A model generated the notes under the pieces. That model was given only the letters and a program-made list of their open reading frames with translations, did not search any database and was not told the origin of the DNA. Shown here in pieces: positions 9,901-17,757 of a DNA stretch of 64,000 nucleotides. Origin of the DNA: Candidatus Gottesmanbacteria bacterium (GTDB lineage Bacteria > Patescibacteria > Microgenomatia > 2-02-FULL-39-11). The position numbers and the translations under genes were made by a program. Position 1 is the first letter of the stretch; every line of letters begins with the position of its first letter. The stretch is taken from positions 259,814 to 323,813 of the forward strand of contig JACPKY010000002.1 in the NCBI GenBank assembly GCA_016186795.1, given 5' to 3'.

Positions 9901-10223
9901 CCACGTTTATGAAGATCTAATCCACAATTGAGGGCTGTTTGACCTCCGAAGCCAAGTAAAATACCATCCGGTTTTTCGTTCGCTATGACTTTTTCAACAA
10001 AATACGGTGTAACAGGTAAAAAATATATTTGATCAACGAGAGAAGAAGATGTCTGGATTGTCGCGATATTCGGATTTATGAGGATGGTTTTAATTCCTTC
10101 TTCACGGAGAGCCTTTGCTGCTTGAGATCCCGAATAATCAAATTCCCCCGCTTCTCCAATTTTTAAAGCTCCGCTCCCCAGAACAATAACTTTTTTATAC
10201 TTTTTTATGTAATTTTTAGCCAT
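6966..10223 (-). CDS. carB: carbamoyl-phosphate synthase, large subunit
   Basis: Makes carbamoyl phosphate from bicarbonate, two ATP and ammonia tunnelled from CarA. About 1,085 residues hold two ATP-grasp halves. The first opens [21 protein letters not shown] and has [20 protein letters not shown]; the second opens [19 protein letters not shown] and has [12 protein letters not shown]. A C-terminal MGS-like allosteric domain (about the last 130 residues) is present. The start at 10223 gives [12 protein letters not shown]; longer reading to 10259 would add 12 residues inside carA. It overlaps carA by 19 bp and pyrB by 8, so the three are surely co-translated. Complete, with no frameshift seen. 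Confidence 0.96.
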   Translation of the reverse strand: [1085 protein letters not shown]

Positions 10224-11305
10224 CGCTTTGCTTCGTTGACAAAATAATGAAACAACCACTCTGTGTCGGTAGGTCCAGGATTTGCTTCCGGATGAAACTG
10301 AACGGCAAAAAAAGGAAATTTCTCATGTCGTATACCCTCATTGGTATTATCGTTCAGATTGATAAACCATATATTCCAGTCAGAAGGCAGAGATCTTTCC
10401 ACCACTGAATACCCATGGTTATGGGAGGTAATATAACACTTTCCGCTGACTATATCTTTGACCGGCTGATTCTGTCCCCGATGGCCGTATTTCAATTTAT
10501 AAATATCACCTCCAGCAGCCAAAGCAAGTAATTGCTGCCCCAGGCAAATTCCAAATGTAGGGATTTTTCTCTTGAGAATTTCTTTCAGACTTCTTATGGT
10601 TTCGGGCATGGTTCTGGCATCACCCGGACCATTGGATACAAAAACTGCATCAAAGTCAGTTTCTTCTTTCAGCGGGTCGAAGTTCCAGGGTACACGGATG
10701 ATAGTTGTATCATAACGTAAAAAAATTCGTATCTGATTTAACTTCAAGCCACAATCATAAAAAAGAATTTTCAGCTTGCCGTTACCATAAACTGTTTTTT
10801 CTTTCGTACTTACATAGGAGACAAGATTATCGCGGTTGATGTCATAAAAAGTAAACCCCGATAAATTTCGGGGTTTTTCAAATGTCATAATAGCGTTCAT
10901 TACGCCCTTTTCTCGGAGAATCTTGGTAAGAGTCCGAGTATCTATCCCTGACAAAGCCGGTATATTTTCTTTTTTTAACCAGGAAGAGAGAGACTCACTT
11001 GACTGCCAATGGCTGGCGTTTTGTACATAAGAAGACATCACCAAACCTCTGATTTGAATTTTTTCCGATTCAAAATGAGCAAGGAGTTGAAGTTTTTTAC
11101 GACGTGCCGGTACTCCGTAATTACCAATGAGAGGATACGTCATTGTCAGAATCTGCCCGTAGTATGAGGGATCCGTAAAACTTTCAGGATAACCTGTCAT
11201 CCCTGTACTAAAAACAGCTTCTCCCTCGATATATCGTTCCGATCCCAAAGAATCACCTTCAAAAATTTGGCCGTTTTCAAGTATCAAATATCCTTTTTTG
11301 CCCAT
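10205..11305 (-). CDS. carA: carbamoyl-phosphate synthase, small (glutaminase) subunit
   Basis: Releases ammonia from glutamine and channels it to CarB. 366 residues: the N-terminal CPSase small domain (opening YLILENGQIFEG, with TGMTGYPESFTDPSYYGQI), then a class I glutamine amidotransferase domain with nucleophile C254 in FGICLGQQLLALAAGG and H338/E340 in FHPEANPGP, so the triad is complete. First gene of carA-carB-pyrB-pyrC. A GAGGGG Shine-Dalgarno stands about 8 nt before the ATG, and a near-consensus promoter lies in the 80-bp gap after atpC. Confidence 0.96.
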   Translation of the reverse strand: MGKKGYLILENGQIFEGDSLGSERYIEGEAVFSTGMTGYPESFTDPSYYGQILTMTYPLIGNYGVPARRKKLQLLAHFESEKIQIRGLVMSSYVQNASHWQSSESLSSWLKKENIPALSGIDTRTLTKILREKGVMNAIMTFEKPRNLSGFTFYDINRDNLVSYVSTKEKTVYGNGKLKILFYDCGLKLNQIRIFLRYDTTIIRVPWNFDPLKEETDFDAVFVSNGPGDARTMPETIRSLKEILKRKIPTFGICLGQQLLALAAGGDIYKLKYGHRGQNQPVKDIVSGKCYITSHNHGYSVVERSLPSDWNIWFINLNDNTNEGIRHEKFPFFAVQFHPEANPGPTDTEWLFHYFVNEAKRWLKIT

Positions 11306-11343
11306 AAAAAAACCCCTCGTTTTTCTTTCAGGATTTATTTGCT

Positions 11344-11372
11344 ATTATACACGTTTATTCTTTTTCATACAA
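11344..11372 (-). promoter_or_regulatory. carAB-pyrBC promoter
   Basis: Minus-strand TTGTAT (11367-11372), exactly 17 nt, then perfect TATAAT (11344-11349), in the gap between the atpC stop and carA. The start site would be near 11337, giving a leader of about 30 nt with a proper Shine-Dalgarno. It separates pyrimidine expression from the ATP synthase operon. No PyrR-type attenuator is seen in this short leader. Confidence 0.7.
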
Positions 11373-11385
11373 CGACCGTGGCTGT

Positions 11386-11817
11386 CTATGAAACTGACGG
11401 AAGGTGTTTTTGGGTTCGCCTTCGGTGAAGAACTTTCAATGCAATAACTGACCTGCGAAATGCAGCCTGTGCTTCAAGATAATCTTTCTCTTCAGTTTTT
11501 TCTTTCAACGCTTCTTCGGCTCTTTTTTTTGCGGTTAAAACTTCCTGCTCATTCATTTCATCTGAGTTATAGGCAGAAGTCACAAGGATAGTTACTTTCT
11601 GGTTCGTCACTTGAACAAATCCTCCTCCTATTGCAAAATATGTCTCTTCTTTCCCCTTTTTGATTATAAGTTCTCCTTCAATAAGACGTGAAAAAAGTGG
11701 CATGTGGTGAGCAAGTATTCCAATAATTCCTGATGCGGATGGAGCAGTTACCATTGAAACCTGATCGCTATAAGCAACTTGCGAAGGAGTAATAATCTCA
11801 AGTAAAAATTCTGTCAT
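11386..11817 (-). CDS. atpC: ATP synthase F1 subunit epsilon
   Basis: Central-stalk subunit and brake of the F1 motor. The 143 residues have the N-terminal beta-sandwich (FLLEIITPSQVAYSDQVSMVTAPSASG, GILAHHMPLFSRL) and a charged helical C-terminal part (about residues 90-135) that can inhibit hydrolysis in other bacteria. Last gene of the ATP synthase operon, 10 nt after atpD. The order G-D-C at the end of the operon is the standard bacterial one. Confidence 0.93.
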   Translation of the reverse strand: MTEFLLEIITPSQVAYSDQVSMVTAPSASGIIGILAHHMPLFSRLIEGELIIKKGKEETYFAIGGGFVQVTNQKVTILVTSAYNSDEMNEQEVLTAKKRAEEALKEKTEEKDYLEAQAAFRRSVIALKVLHRRRTQKHLPSVS

Positions 11818-11827
11818 AGTTTTTCTT

Positions 11828-13210
11828 TTAAGATTTTTTCACTTCATCGATACTTCCAACCATATAGAATGCTTGTTCTGGTTTGTCATCGTGTTTTCCA
11901 TCGAGAATTTCTTTAAATCCTCTCACGGTATCAGTCAATGATACATATTTTCCTACTTTTGCAGTAAAAGCTTCTGCCACAAACATCGGTTGGGAAAAAA
12001 ACTTCTGAATTTTTCGAGCGCGCGAAACCGTAAGTTTATCCTCATCTGATAACTCTTCCATCCCTAGTATGGCAATAATGTCCTGAAGATCTTTATACCG
12101 TTGCAATACCTTTTGTACACCGCGAGCAACCATGTAATGTTCTTCGCCTACAATTTCCGGTGCTAAGATACGAGATGTTGACGATAACGGGTCAACAGCC
12201 GGGTATAGCCCTTGCTCTGAAATAGACCGTTCAAGAGAAATGCTCGCGTCAAGATGAGCAAAGGTCGCAACAGGTGCTGGATCTGTGTAGTCATCAGCCG
12301 GAACATACACTGCCTGAACTGAGGTGATTGAGCCTTTTTTTGTTGAAGTGATACGCTCCTGAAGTTGACTCATTTCCGATGCAAGTGTCGGCTGATAGCC
12401 AACGGCAGAAGGAATTCGCCCAAGAAGTGCTGAAACTTCGCTGCCGGCTTGAGCAAAACGAAAGATGTTATCAATAAAAAGAAGAACATCCTGCCCTTCA
12501 ATGTCTCTGAAGTACTCAGCCATCGTAAGTCCGGTGAGTGCAACCCGAAGACGGCTTCCTGGCGGTTCATTCATCTGTCCAAAGACAAGAGCAGTTTTCT
12601 CAATAACGCCAGAATTTTTCATCTCCAACCATAGGTCATTTCCTTCCCGTGTCCGCTCTCCGACCCCTGCGAACACTGATACACCTCCGTGAACTGTTGC
12701 CACATTTCGGATGAGCTCTTGAATAAGGACCGTCTTTCCAACCCCTGCACCTCCGAAAACGGCTACTTTCCCACCCTTAACAAAAGGGGCTATAAGATCA
12801 ATCACCTTCAGACCCGTCTCGAGTATTTGCGTTTTTACTGCTTGAGACGAGAGAGGTGGAGCGTTTCTGTGGATGGGGTACATTGTTTTTGTCTTTGGCC
12901 GTGGTTTCTCGTCAACTGGAAGTCCGACAACGTTAAAAATTCTGCCCAACGTTTCCTTTCCAACAGGGACAGTAATAGGCCGACCGGTATCAAGTACTTC
13001 CTGACCTCGTTTTAGTCCATCTGATGGACCGAGTGCAATTGTCCGAACTCTTCCATTGCCAAGTTGAGCTGCGACTTCAAGAATCAGAGTTTTGCCGTCA
13101 ACAAATTCTGAAGTAGTCTCTAACGCATGAAAAACTTCGGGCATATGAGCCTCATCAAAGAGAACATCAACAACTGCTCCGATAATTTGAACAATAGTTC
13201 CTTTATTCAT
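11828..13210 (-). CDS. atpD: ATP synthase F1 subunit beta (catalytic)
   Basis: Catalytic subunit that makes ATP. P-loop GGAGVGKT at residues 153-160, the catalytic GERTREGNDL segment, GQMNEPPGSR, and the DELSEED-like loop region (ELSDEDK) that contacts epsilon. The start at 13210 (MNKGTIVQI) is preceded by GAGGAG 7 nt upstream and lies just after the atpG stop, so the longer reading to 13225 is rejected. 460 residues, normal length, all key residues present. Confidence 0.97.
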   Translation of the reverse strand: MNKGTIVQIIGAVVDVLFDEAHMPEVFHALETTSEFVDGKTLILEVAAQLGNGRVRTIALGPSDGLKRGQEVLDTGRPITVPVGKETLGRIFNVVGLPVDEKPRPKTKTMYPIHRNAPPLSSQAVKTQILETGLKVIDLIAPFVKGGKVAVFGGAGVGKTVLIQELIRNVATVHGGVSVFAGVGERTREGNDLWLEMKNSGVIEKTALVFGQMNEPPGSRLRVALTGLTMAEYFRDIEGQDVLLFIDNIFRFAQAGSEVSALLGRIPSAVGYQPTLASEMSQLQERITSTKKGSITSVQAVYVPADDYTDPAPVATFAHLDASISLERSISEQGLYPAVDPLSSTSRILAPEIVGEEHYMVARGVQKVLQRYKDLQDIIAILGMEELSDEDKLTVSRARKIQKFFSQPMFVAEAFTAKVGKYVSLTDTVRGFKEILDGKHDDKPEQAFYMVGSIDEVKKS

Positions 13211-13214
13211 TCGT

Positions 13215-14075
13215 TTACTCCTCAACAGCTAATCGTGCGGTTACGATATCTGCAATTTCATAGGTAATTTTTTCTTGTCGGGCTTTGTTAAACATGAGTG
13301 TGAGATCTTCCATTAAATCCACCGCTGCATCGGTAGCATTTTTCATCGCAATCATACGGGCTGAGTGTTCTGATGCTTCTCCTTCATGTGTTGCAGTGCG
13401 AAGTTGATTCTCAAGATAATGAGGTAAAAGGTACTCAAGTATCTCATCAATATCAGGTTCCATAACGAATTCGGGTTGTGAACTTTTACTTGGAGTAGGC
13501 AAAGTTTCTTCCATTGTTATTGGGAGAAGGACTTTTTTCACCGGTATTTGTTTTAGTGCGTTCTCAAAGGAATTGTATGCAATGTATACTTCTCTATATG
13601 TTCCGGCAGTAAATCCAGAAACAACAAGAGAAATTACTGCGGGAACGTTTATTTCAAAGGGGTATTTTTCGGAGAAATCTGCGCAGAGGAAGCGTCCAGT
13701 TTTTACAACAAAATTTGTGCCTTTTTTTCCTAGCGTTATATATTCAGTTGGTACAGATTGAGGAAACCAGTCAACTAACATTCGGAATAAGTTCGTATTA
13801 AGGCCACCACAAAGGCCTTTATTTGTGGAAACAATAATCACAAGTCGTTTCCCGATCGAATTGCCAGAAGAAAGAAGAGGGTGAGCCTTTCTACTTGTTC
13901 GGCCAGCAAGTTCACGTGTCGCTTCATAAATTTTGTCTGCATATGGTTTACCTTGCAGTGCATTTTCTTGGGCTTTCTTCATTTTTGAAGCGGCGACCAT
14001 TTCCATTGCTTTGGTGATTTGAGAAATATTTTTTGCAGATTTTATTCTACCGCGAATAAGTCGTATACTTGCCAT
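13215..14075 (-). CDS. atpG: ATP synthase F1 subunit gamma
   Basis: Rotor shaft linking the c-ring to the catalytic hexamer. The 286 residues show the typical N-terminal coiled-coil (IRLIRGRIKSAKNISQITKA, then MVAASKMKKAQ), the central Rossmann-like part with STNKGLCGGLN, and the C-terminal coil with the conserved ARMIAMKNATDAA segment. It starts 2 nt after atpA and ends 4 nt before atpD. No unusual feature. Confidence 0.95.
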   Translation of the reverse strand: MASIRLIRGRIKSAKNISQITKAMEMVAASKMKKAQENALQGKPYADKIYEATRELAGRTSRKAHPLLSSGNSIGKRLVIIVSTNKGLCGGLNTNLFRMLVDWFPQSVPTEYITLGKKGTNFVVKTGRFLCADFSEKYPFEINVPAVISLVVSGFTAGTYREVYIAYNSFENALKQIPVKKVLLPITMEETLPTPSKSSQPEFVMEPDIDEILEYLLPHYLENQLRTATHEGEASEHSARMIAMKNATDAAVDLMEDLTLMFNKARQEKITYEIADIVTARLAVEE

Positions 14076-14077
14076 AG

Positions 14078-15583
14078 TTAAAGTGTTTTTTTGAAATCTT
14101 CAATTGCTTTTTTTAGACGTACAATTGTATCATCTGATAATTTCTGCTCTTTGGCGATAGTTTGGAGAAGTTTCCTATGGATTGATTCTATATATTCAAG
14201 GAAATGCTCCTCAAACTCTGAAATTTTACTTACAGGCAAGTCATCAAGGTATCCACTTGAACCAGCAAAAAGAAGTACAACCTGTTTTTCAACCGCAAGT
14301 GGTTCATACTGTTTTTGCTTCAAAAGCTCTACCATTCGTGCTCCACGATCAATTTGGGAACGGGTAGCTTGATCAAGATCTGCCGCAAATTGTGCAAACG
14401 CGGCCAAAGAACGATACTGGGCAAGATCAAGCCGTAACTTTCCAGCAACTTGCTTCATCGCCTTTACTTGTGCATTCCCCCCTACCCTTGATACCGAAAT
14501 TCCCACATTAATTGCAGGCCTGATACCCGCATAAAATAGATCTGATTCAAGAAATATTTGGCCATCAGTAATTGATATTACATTTGTTGGAATATAGGCA
14601 GACATATCGCCCGCCTGGGTCTCAATGATAGGAAGAGCGGTAAGGGATCCTCCACCATACTTATCCGTGAGGCGACATGCTCTTTCCAAAAGTCGACTAT
14701 GGAGATAGAAAACATCTCCCGGGTAGGCTTCACGACCTGAAGGTCGGCGTAAAATAAGAGAAATTTGTCGATACGCCCATGCATGTTTTGAAAGATCATC
14801 GTAAATGACGCAAACATTTTTCCCTTTATCCATGAAGTACTCACCAATAGCACATCCTGTATACGGAGCAATAAATTGAAGTGATGCTGGATCAGAAGCA
14901 TTGGCGGCAACAACAATCGTGTGATCCATTGCTCCCTTTTTCTGCAACGTATCGATTACCTGCGCAACGCGGGAAGTTTTTTGACCAATCGCAACGTAAA
15001 TGCAAAGGACATTTTTCCCTTTCTGATTGATGATCGTATCCAAGACAAGAGCGGTTTTCCCTGTCCCTCGATCACCAATGATGAGTTCCCGCTGGCCAAG
15101 ACCAATTGGGATCATTGCATCAATTGCTTTAATCCCAGTCTGAAGTGGTGTATTTACCGGCTGACGTCGCACCACCCCGGGAGCAATTTTTTCTATTGGG
15201 TAGAATGTTTTTGTCGATATTTCTGCTTTCCCATCAAGGGACACACCAAGAGGATTTATTACTCTCCCGATTAAGGAATCTGAAACTCCAATTGAGAGAA
15301 GTCGGCCAGTTCCTTTCACCGTATCTCCCTGACTGATCTTTTGGTACTCTCCCAAGACAATAGCTCCCACTTCATCCTCTTCGAGGTTAATGGCAAGACC
15401 CATGATATTTCCCGGAAACTCAACCATTTCTGAGTAGGCAAGGTCTTTAAGTCCCGCGATTCGTACAGCACCATCGCCTATTGCGACAACTGAACCGGTA
15501 AAACCAGATTCTATTTTGGGAGAATATGATTTCAGTTTTTTTAAAATTTCCTGTGCAATAAGACTCGAGGACTTTTTTTCCAT
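14078..15583 (-). CDS. atpA: ATP synthase F1 subunit alpha
   Basis: Non-catalytic nucleotide-binding subunit of the F1 hexamer. P-loop GDRGTGKT at residues 170-177, YVAIGQKTSRVAQV, the arginine-finger region around ISVSRVGGNAQVKAMK, and a helical C-terminal domain. 501 residues, normal for the family. It is 3 nt after atpH and 2 nt before atpG. The N-terminal ISSIL-like helix that docks on delta is present in shortened form, which is relevant because the delta subunit here is itself short. Confidence 0.96.
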   Translation of the reverse strand: MEKKSSSLIAQEILKKLKSYSPKIESGFTGSVVAIGDGAVRIAGLKDLAYSEMVEFPGNIMGLAINLEEDEVGAIVLGEYQKISQGDTVKGTGRLLSIGVSDSLIGRVINPLGVSLDGKAEISTKTFYPIEKIAPGVVRRQPVNTPLQTGIKAIDAMIPIGLGQRELIIGDRGTGKTALVLDTIINQKGKNVLCIYVAIGQKTSRVAQVIDTLQKKGAMDHTIVVAANASDPASLQFIAPYTGCAIGEYFMDKGKNVCVIYDDLSKHAWAYRQISLILRRPSGREAYPGDVFYLHSRLLERACRLTDKYGGGSLTALPIIETQAGDMSAYIPTNVISITDGQIFLESDLFYAGIRPAINVGISVSRVGGNAQVKAMKQVAGKLRLDLAQYRSLAAFAQFAADLDQATRSQIDRGARMVELLKQKQYEPLAVEKQVVLLFAGSSGYLDDLPVSKISEFEEHFLEYIESIHRKLLQTIAKEQKLSDDTIVRLKKAIEDFKKTL

Positions 15584-15586
15584 AGG

Positions 15587-15940
15587 TTAGTACGAGAGCA
15601 ATTGACGTTTCAATAGTTGTAACTCCGAGGCAATACTTGCATCAAGATACCAATCTCCAACACGAAGAGTAAATCCACCAATAAGATTTTTATCAACATG
15701 AACCTCAAGTGGGACACTAACATTAAGCGTTGTCTTGATAAACTTATTAACTGATGCAATCTGATCAGACGTAAGCTTTATGGGAGAGGTTATGATAGCG
15801 CGATCTGCACCTTTTGCCTTTTGTTCTTCCTTTTTAAAATTTTTTGTAACCTCTCCTAGTAATTTCTCTTGTCCAGAGTCTTTCAGATAATCAACTACCG
15901 CCGCAACAACTTGCTTCGATTTTTTCGTAATGCTCTTCAT
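15587..15940 (-). CDS. atpH: ATP synthase F1 subunit delta, short form
   Basis: Stator subunit joining the b-stalk to the top of F1. Only 117 residues against the usual 170-180. The recognisable part is the C-terminal domain (VPLEVHVDKNLIGGFTLRVGDWYLDASI, where normal delta has a D..LIGG..ivigD..iDgSv pattern). The N-terminal six-helix bundle that grips the alpha N terminus is largely missing or reduced to about 45 lysine-rich residues. Position between atpF and atpA makes the assignment firm; no frameshift or longer upstream reading frame is evident, since atpF ends 2 nt upstream. Confidence 0.85.
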   Translation of the reverse strand: MKSITKKSKQVVAAVVDYLKDSGQEKLLGEVTKNFKKEEQKAKGADRAIITSPIKLTSDQIASVNKFIKTTLNVSVPLEVHVDKNLIGGFTLRVGDWYLDASIASELQLLKRQLLSY

Positions 15941-15942
15941 GT

Positions 15943-16440
15943 TTATTTCATTCCGTGGATGACCTTTTTGAGTTTTTTGTCAATAATCATTTTCTGATCG
16001 GTTGAAGATAGTACATCGCTTAGAGCTCTCCCCGCTACTTCAACTGCTATTTCTACCATTTGTTTCTGGAGATGTGTTTCCATTTCTTTGCGCTCTATCT
16101 CCACATCCCTTTTCCCTTTTTCAACAATTTCTTTTGCTTCGCCGGAAGCTTTTGCAATTATCTCATCGGCAACTTTCTTACCCGATATCTTGCCCTCCTC
16201 GATAATTGACCGCACTTCTTTTTTTGCCTCATCCAGAAGTTCTCCTTTCTTCTTTTCTACTTTCTCCAACTCAAGCTTTACTTTCTCTGTATAGTTCAAT
16301 CCTTCTTCAATTTTTTTCCTTCTTTCCTCAAGAGCTTTCATAATAGGCTTGTATAAAAGCTTTTGTAACACAAAAAGCATGATGAGAAAATTTATTGCCT
16401 GTGTTAGAAGCTGAACTGGCTGTATACCTAAATTTTCCAT
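15943..16440 (-). CDS. atpF: ATP synthase F0 subunit b
   Basis: Peripheral stalk. One N-terminal membrane helix (about residues 9-28, AINFLIMLFVLQKLLYKPI), then a long charged coiled coil (residues 35-140, rich in K/E heptads) and a short helical end with VEVAGRALSDVLS that contacts delta. 165 residues, normal. Single b gene, so a b2 homodimer is expected. The gap of 24 nt to atpE is the second largest in the operon. Confidence 0.93.
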   Translation of the reverse strand: MENLGIQPVQLLTQAINFLIMLFVLQKLLYKPIMKALEERRKKIEEGLNYTEKVKLELEKVEKKKGELLDEAKKEVRSIIEEGKISGKKVADEIIAKASGEAKEIVEKGKRDVEIERKEMETHLQKQMVEIAVEVAGRALSDVLSSTDQKMIIDKKLKKVIHGMK

Positions 16441-16464
16441 AGAATCGAAATGTACATGGTACTT

Positions 16465-16692
16465 TTAAACAAATTTGATAACAAGCGCAATAACGAGTGC
16501 ATATATCGCAATTGACTCTGCAAAAACTATACCAAGAATCATATTATTTCGAATTTTCCCCTCAGTCTCGGGGTTTCTACCAATAGCCTCGAGAGCTTTT
16601 CCAGCAATAATCCCAATACCGATACCTGGCCCAATTGCACCTAAGCCTATGGCGAATGCTGTCCCTAATGCCTTTAATCCTTCTGATTCCAT
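16465..16692 (-). CDS. atpE: ATP synthase F0 subunit c
   Basis: Rotor-ring subunit with two membrane helices joined by the polar loop around residue 40 (GRNPE). The ion-carrying carboxylate is E59 in FAESIAIY. The helix-one glutamine that completes the sodium site in Na+-type rings is replaced by isoleucine (GPGIGIGIIAG), so proton coupling is more likely although the ES pair is retained; this is inference. 75 residues. A strong GGAGGTGA Shine-Dalgarno before the ATG, best of the operon, fits the high copy number of c. Confidence 0.95.
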   Translation of the reverse strand: MESEGLKALGTAFAIGLGAIGPGIGIGIIAGKALEAIGRNPETEGKIRNNMILGIVFAESIAIYALVIALVIKFV

Positions 16693-16707
16693 CTATTTTC
16701 ACCTCCT

Positions 16708-17448
16708 TTAATGACTCTCTTTCACCGTTGCTAATGATAAAAATACTGCGGTGAGCATTGCAAAAACCATTGCTTGTATAAATCCAACAAATAATTCTAA
16801 GCCTAAAAAGGGAAGTGGTGCCAAGAGAGGCACAAAAAATGCTATCACGGTAAGAAGCACTTCTCCCGCGAAAACGTTTCCAAATAAACGGAATGAGTAA
16901 GAAACGATTCTAGAAAGCTCTGATATCAATTCAAGAATACCAACAAAGAAATATATTGGGTTTGAAAAGTTGAAAAATTTTTTGAGGTAGGATAATCCCA
17001 AAGCGGAAATGCCAGCATACTCAATATACACAAACGTGATGAGTGCAAGTGCAAGTGTCGTGTTTAAATCTGCCGTACCAGCTCGAAAGAGTGGAATGAA
17101 CTCTACTTCCCCGTGCGTTATTTTTTCCAAACCAATTGTGCCCACTCCAGGAAGCAACCCCACCCAATTCATCAAGATGATAAAGAAAAAAAGTGTTGCA
17201 AGAAAAGGGTAAAACCGTCTGGTTTTCTCTCCCAAAACACTTTCGAAAAGTGTAAACAACCCTTCAACTGCTATTTCAAAGATGGACTGAAGGACTCCGG
17301 GGATTGCAATAATCTTCGACCGAACGATTAGTGCCAAACTAGTAAGAACTACCATAACAAGCCAGGTAGTCAAAAGCGAGTTAGTAACAGGAAGAAATGT
17401 CCCTATCTGGGTAATTGTCTCGGCCGATAGTGAAATATGGATACCCAT
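16708..17448 (-). CDS. atpB: ATP synthase F0 subunit a
   Basis: Static half-channel subunit for ion flow. 246 residues with about six hydrophobic helices. The essential arginine is R187 in SYSFRLFGNVFAGE, and the last helices carry the FIQAMVFAMLTAVFLSLA segment with the conserved glutamine. It lies between the AtpZ/I-like gene (3 nt gap) and atpE (15 nt). Complete and typical. Confidence 0.95.
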   Translation of the reverse strand: MGIHISLSAETITQIGTFLPVTNSLLTTWLVMVVLTSLALIVRSKIIAIPGVLQSIFEIAVEGLFTLFESVLGEKTRRFYPFLATLFFFIILMNWVGLLPGVGTIGLEKITHGEVEFIPLFRAGTADLNTTLALALITFVYIEYAGISALGLSYLKKFFNFSNPIYFFVGILELISELSRIVSYSFRLFGNVFAGEVLLTVIAFFVPLLAPLPFLGLELFVGFIQAMVFAMLTAVFLSLATVKESH

Positions 17449-17451
17449 CTT

Positions 17452-17748
17452 TTACTCGTTTTCCAATTCTTTCAATATTTTATAAATACTATACCCTCCG
17501 ATGAATAATCCCAAAAAAAGAAAAAACAACGTCATTCGGGGACTTGTCTGGAGTCGTCTGTCAACAATACTACCAATGATGGCTCCACCTACAAGCGGAA
17601 CGGACATCGAAAAACCGACACTGCCGGCCAATGAAAGTATATGATTTGTATCTCCGCGAGCTTTTTTGTACTTCTTACTCTTCAGCCCACTATCGAACTG
17701 GACGATCCAGTCATTGACTGTTTTTTCGATTTTTTTGTTCTTTTCCAT
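17452..17748 (-). CDS. AtpZ/AtpI-type small membrane protein of the ATP synthase operon
   Basis: 98 residues with two hydrophobic segments: GSVGFSMSVPLVGGAIIGSIVDRRL (about 42-66) and a second helix LFFLFLGLFIGGYSIYKIL (about 74-92), the pattern of the AtpZ/AtpI family found first in many ATP synthase operons. Members are thought to help assemble the c-ring or import Mg2+/Ca2+; which applies here is unknown. It starts 9 nt after dnaE ends, so the ATP synthase operon is either read through from dnaE or driven by a promoter inside the dnaE 3' end. Confidence 0.8.
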   Translation of the reverse strand: MEKNKKIEKTVNDWIVQFDSGLKSKKYKKARGDTNHILSLAGSVGFSMSVPLVGGAIIGSIVDRRLQTSPRMTLFFLFLGLFIGGYSIYKILKELENE

Positions 17749-17757
17749 ATTGTAAAT

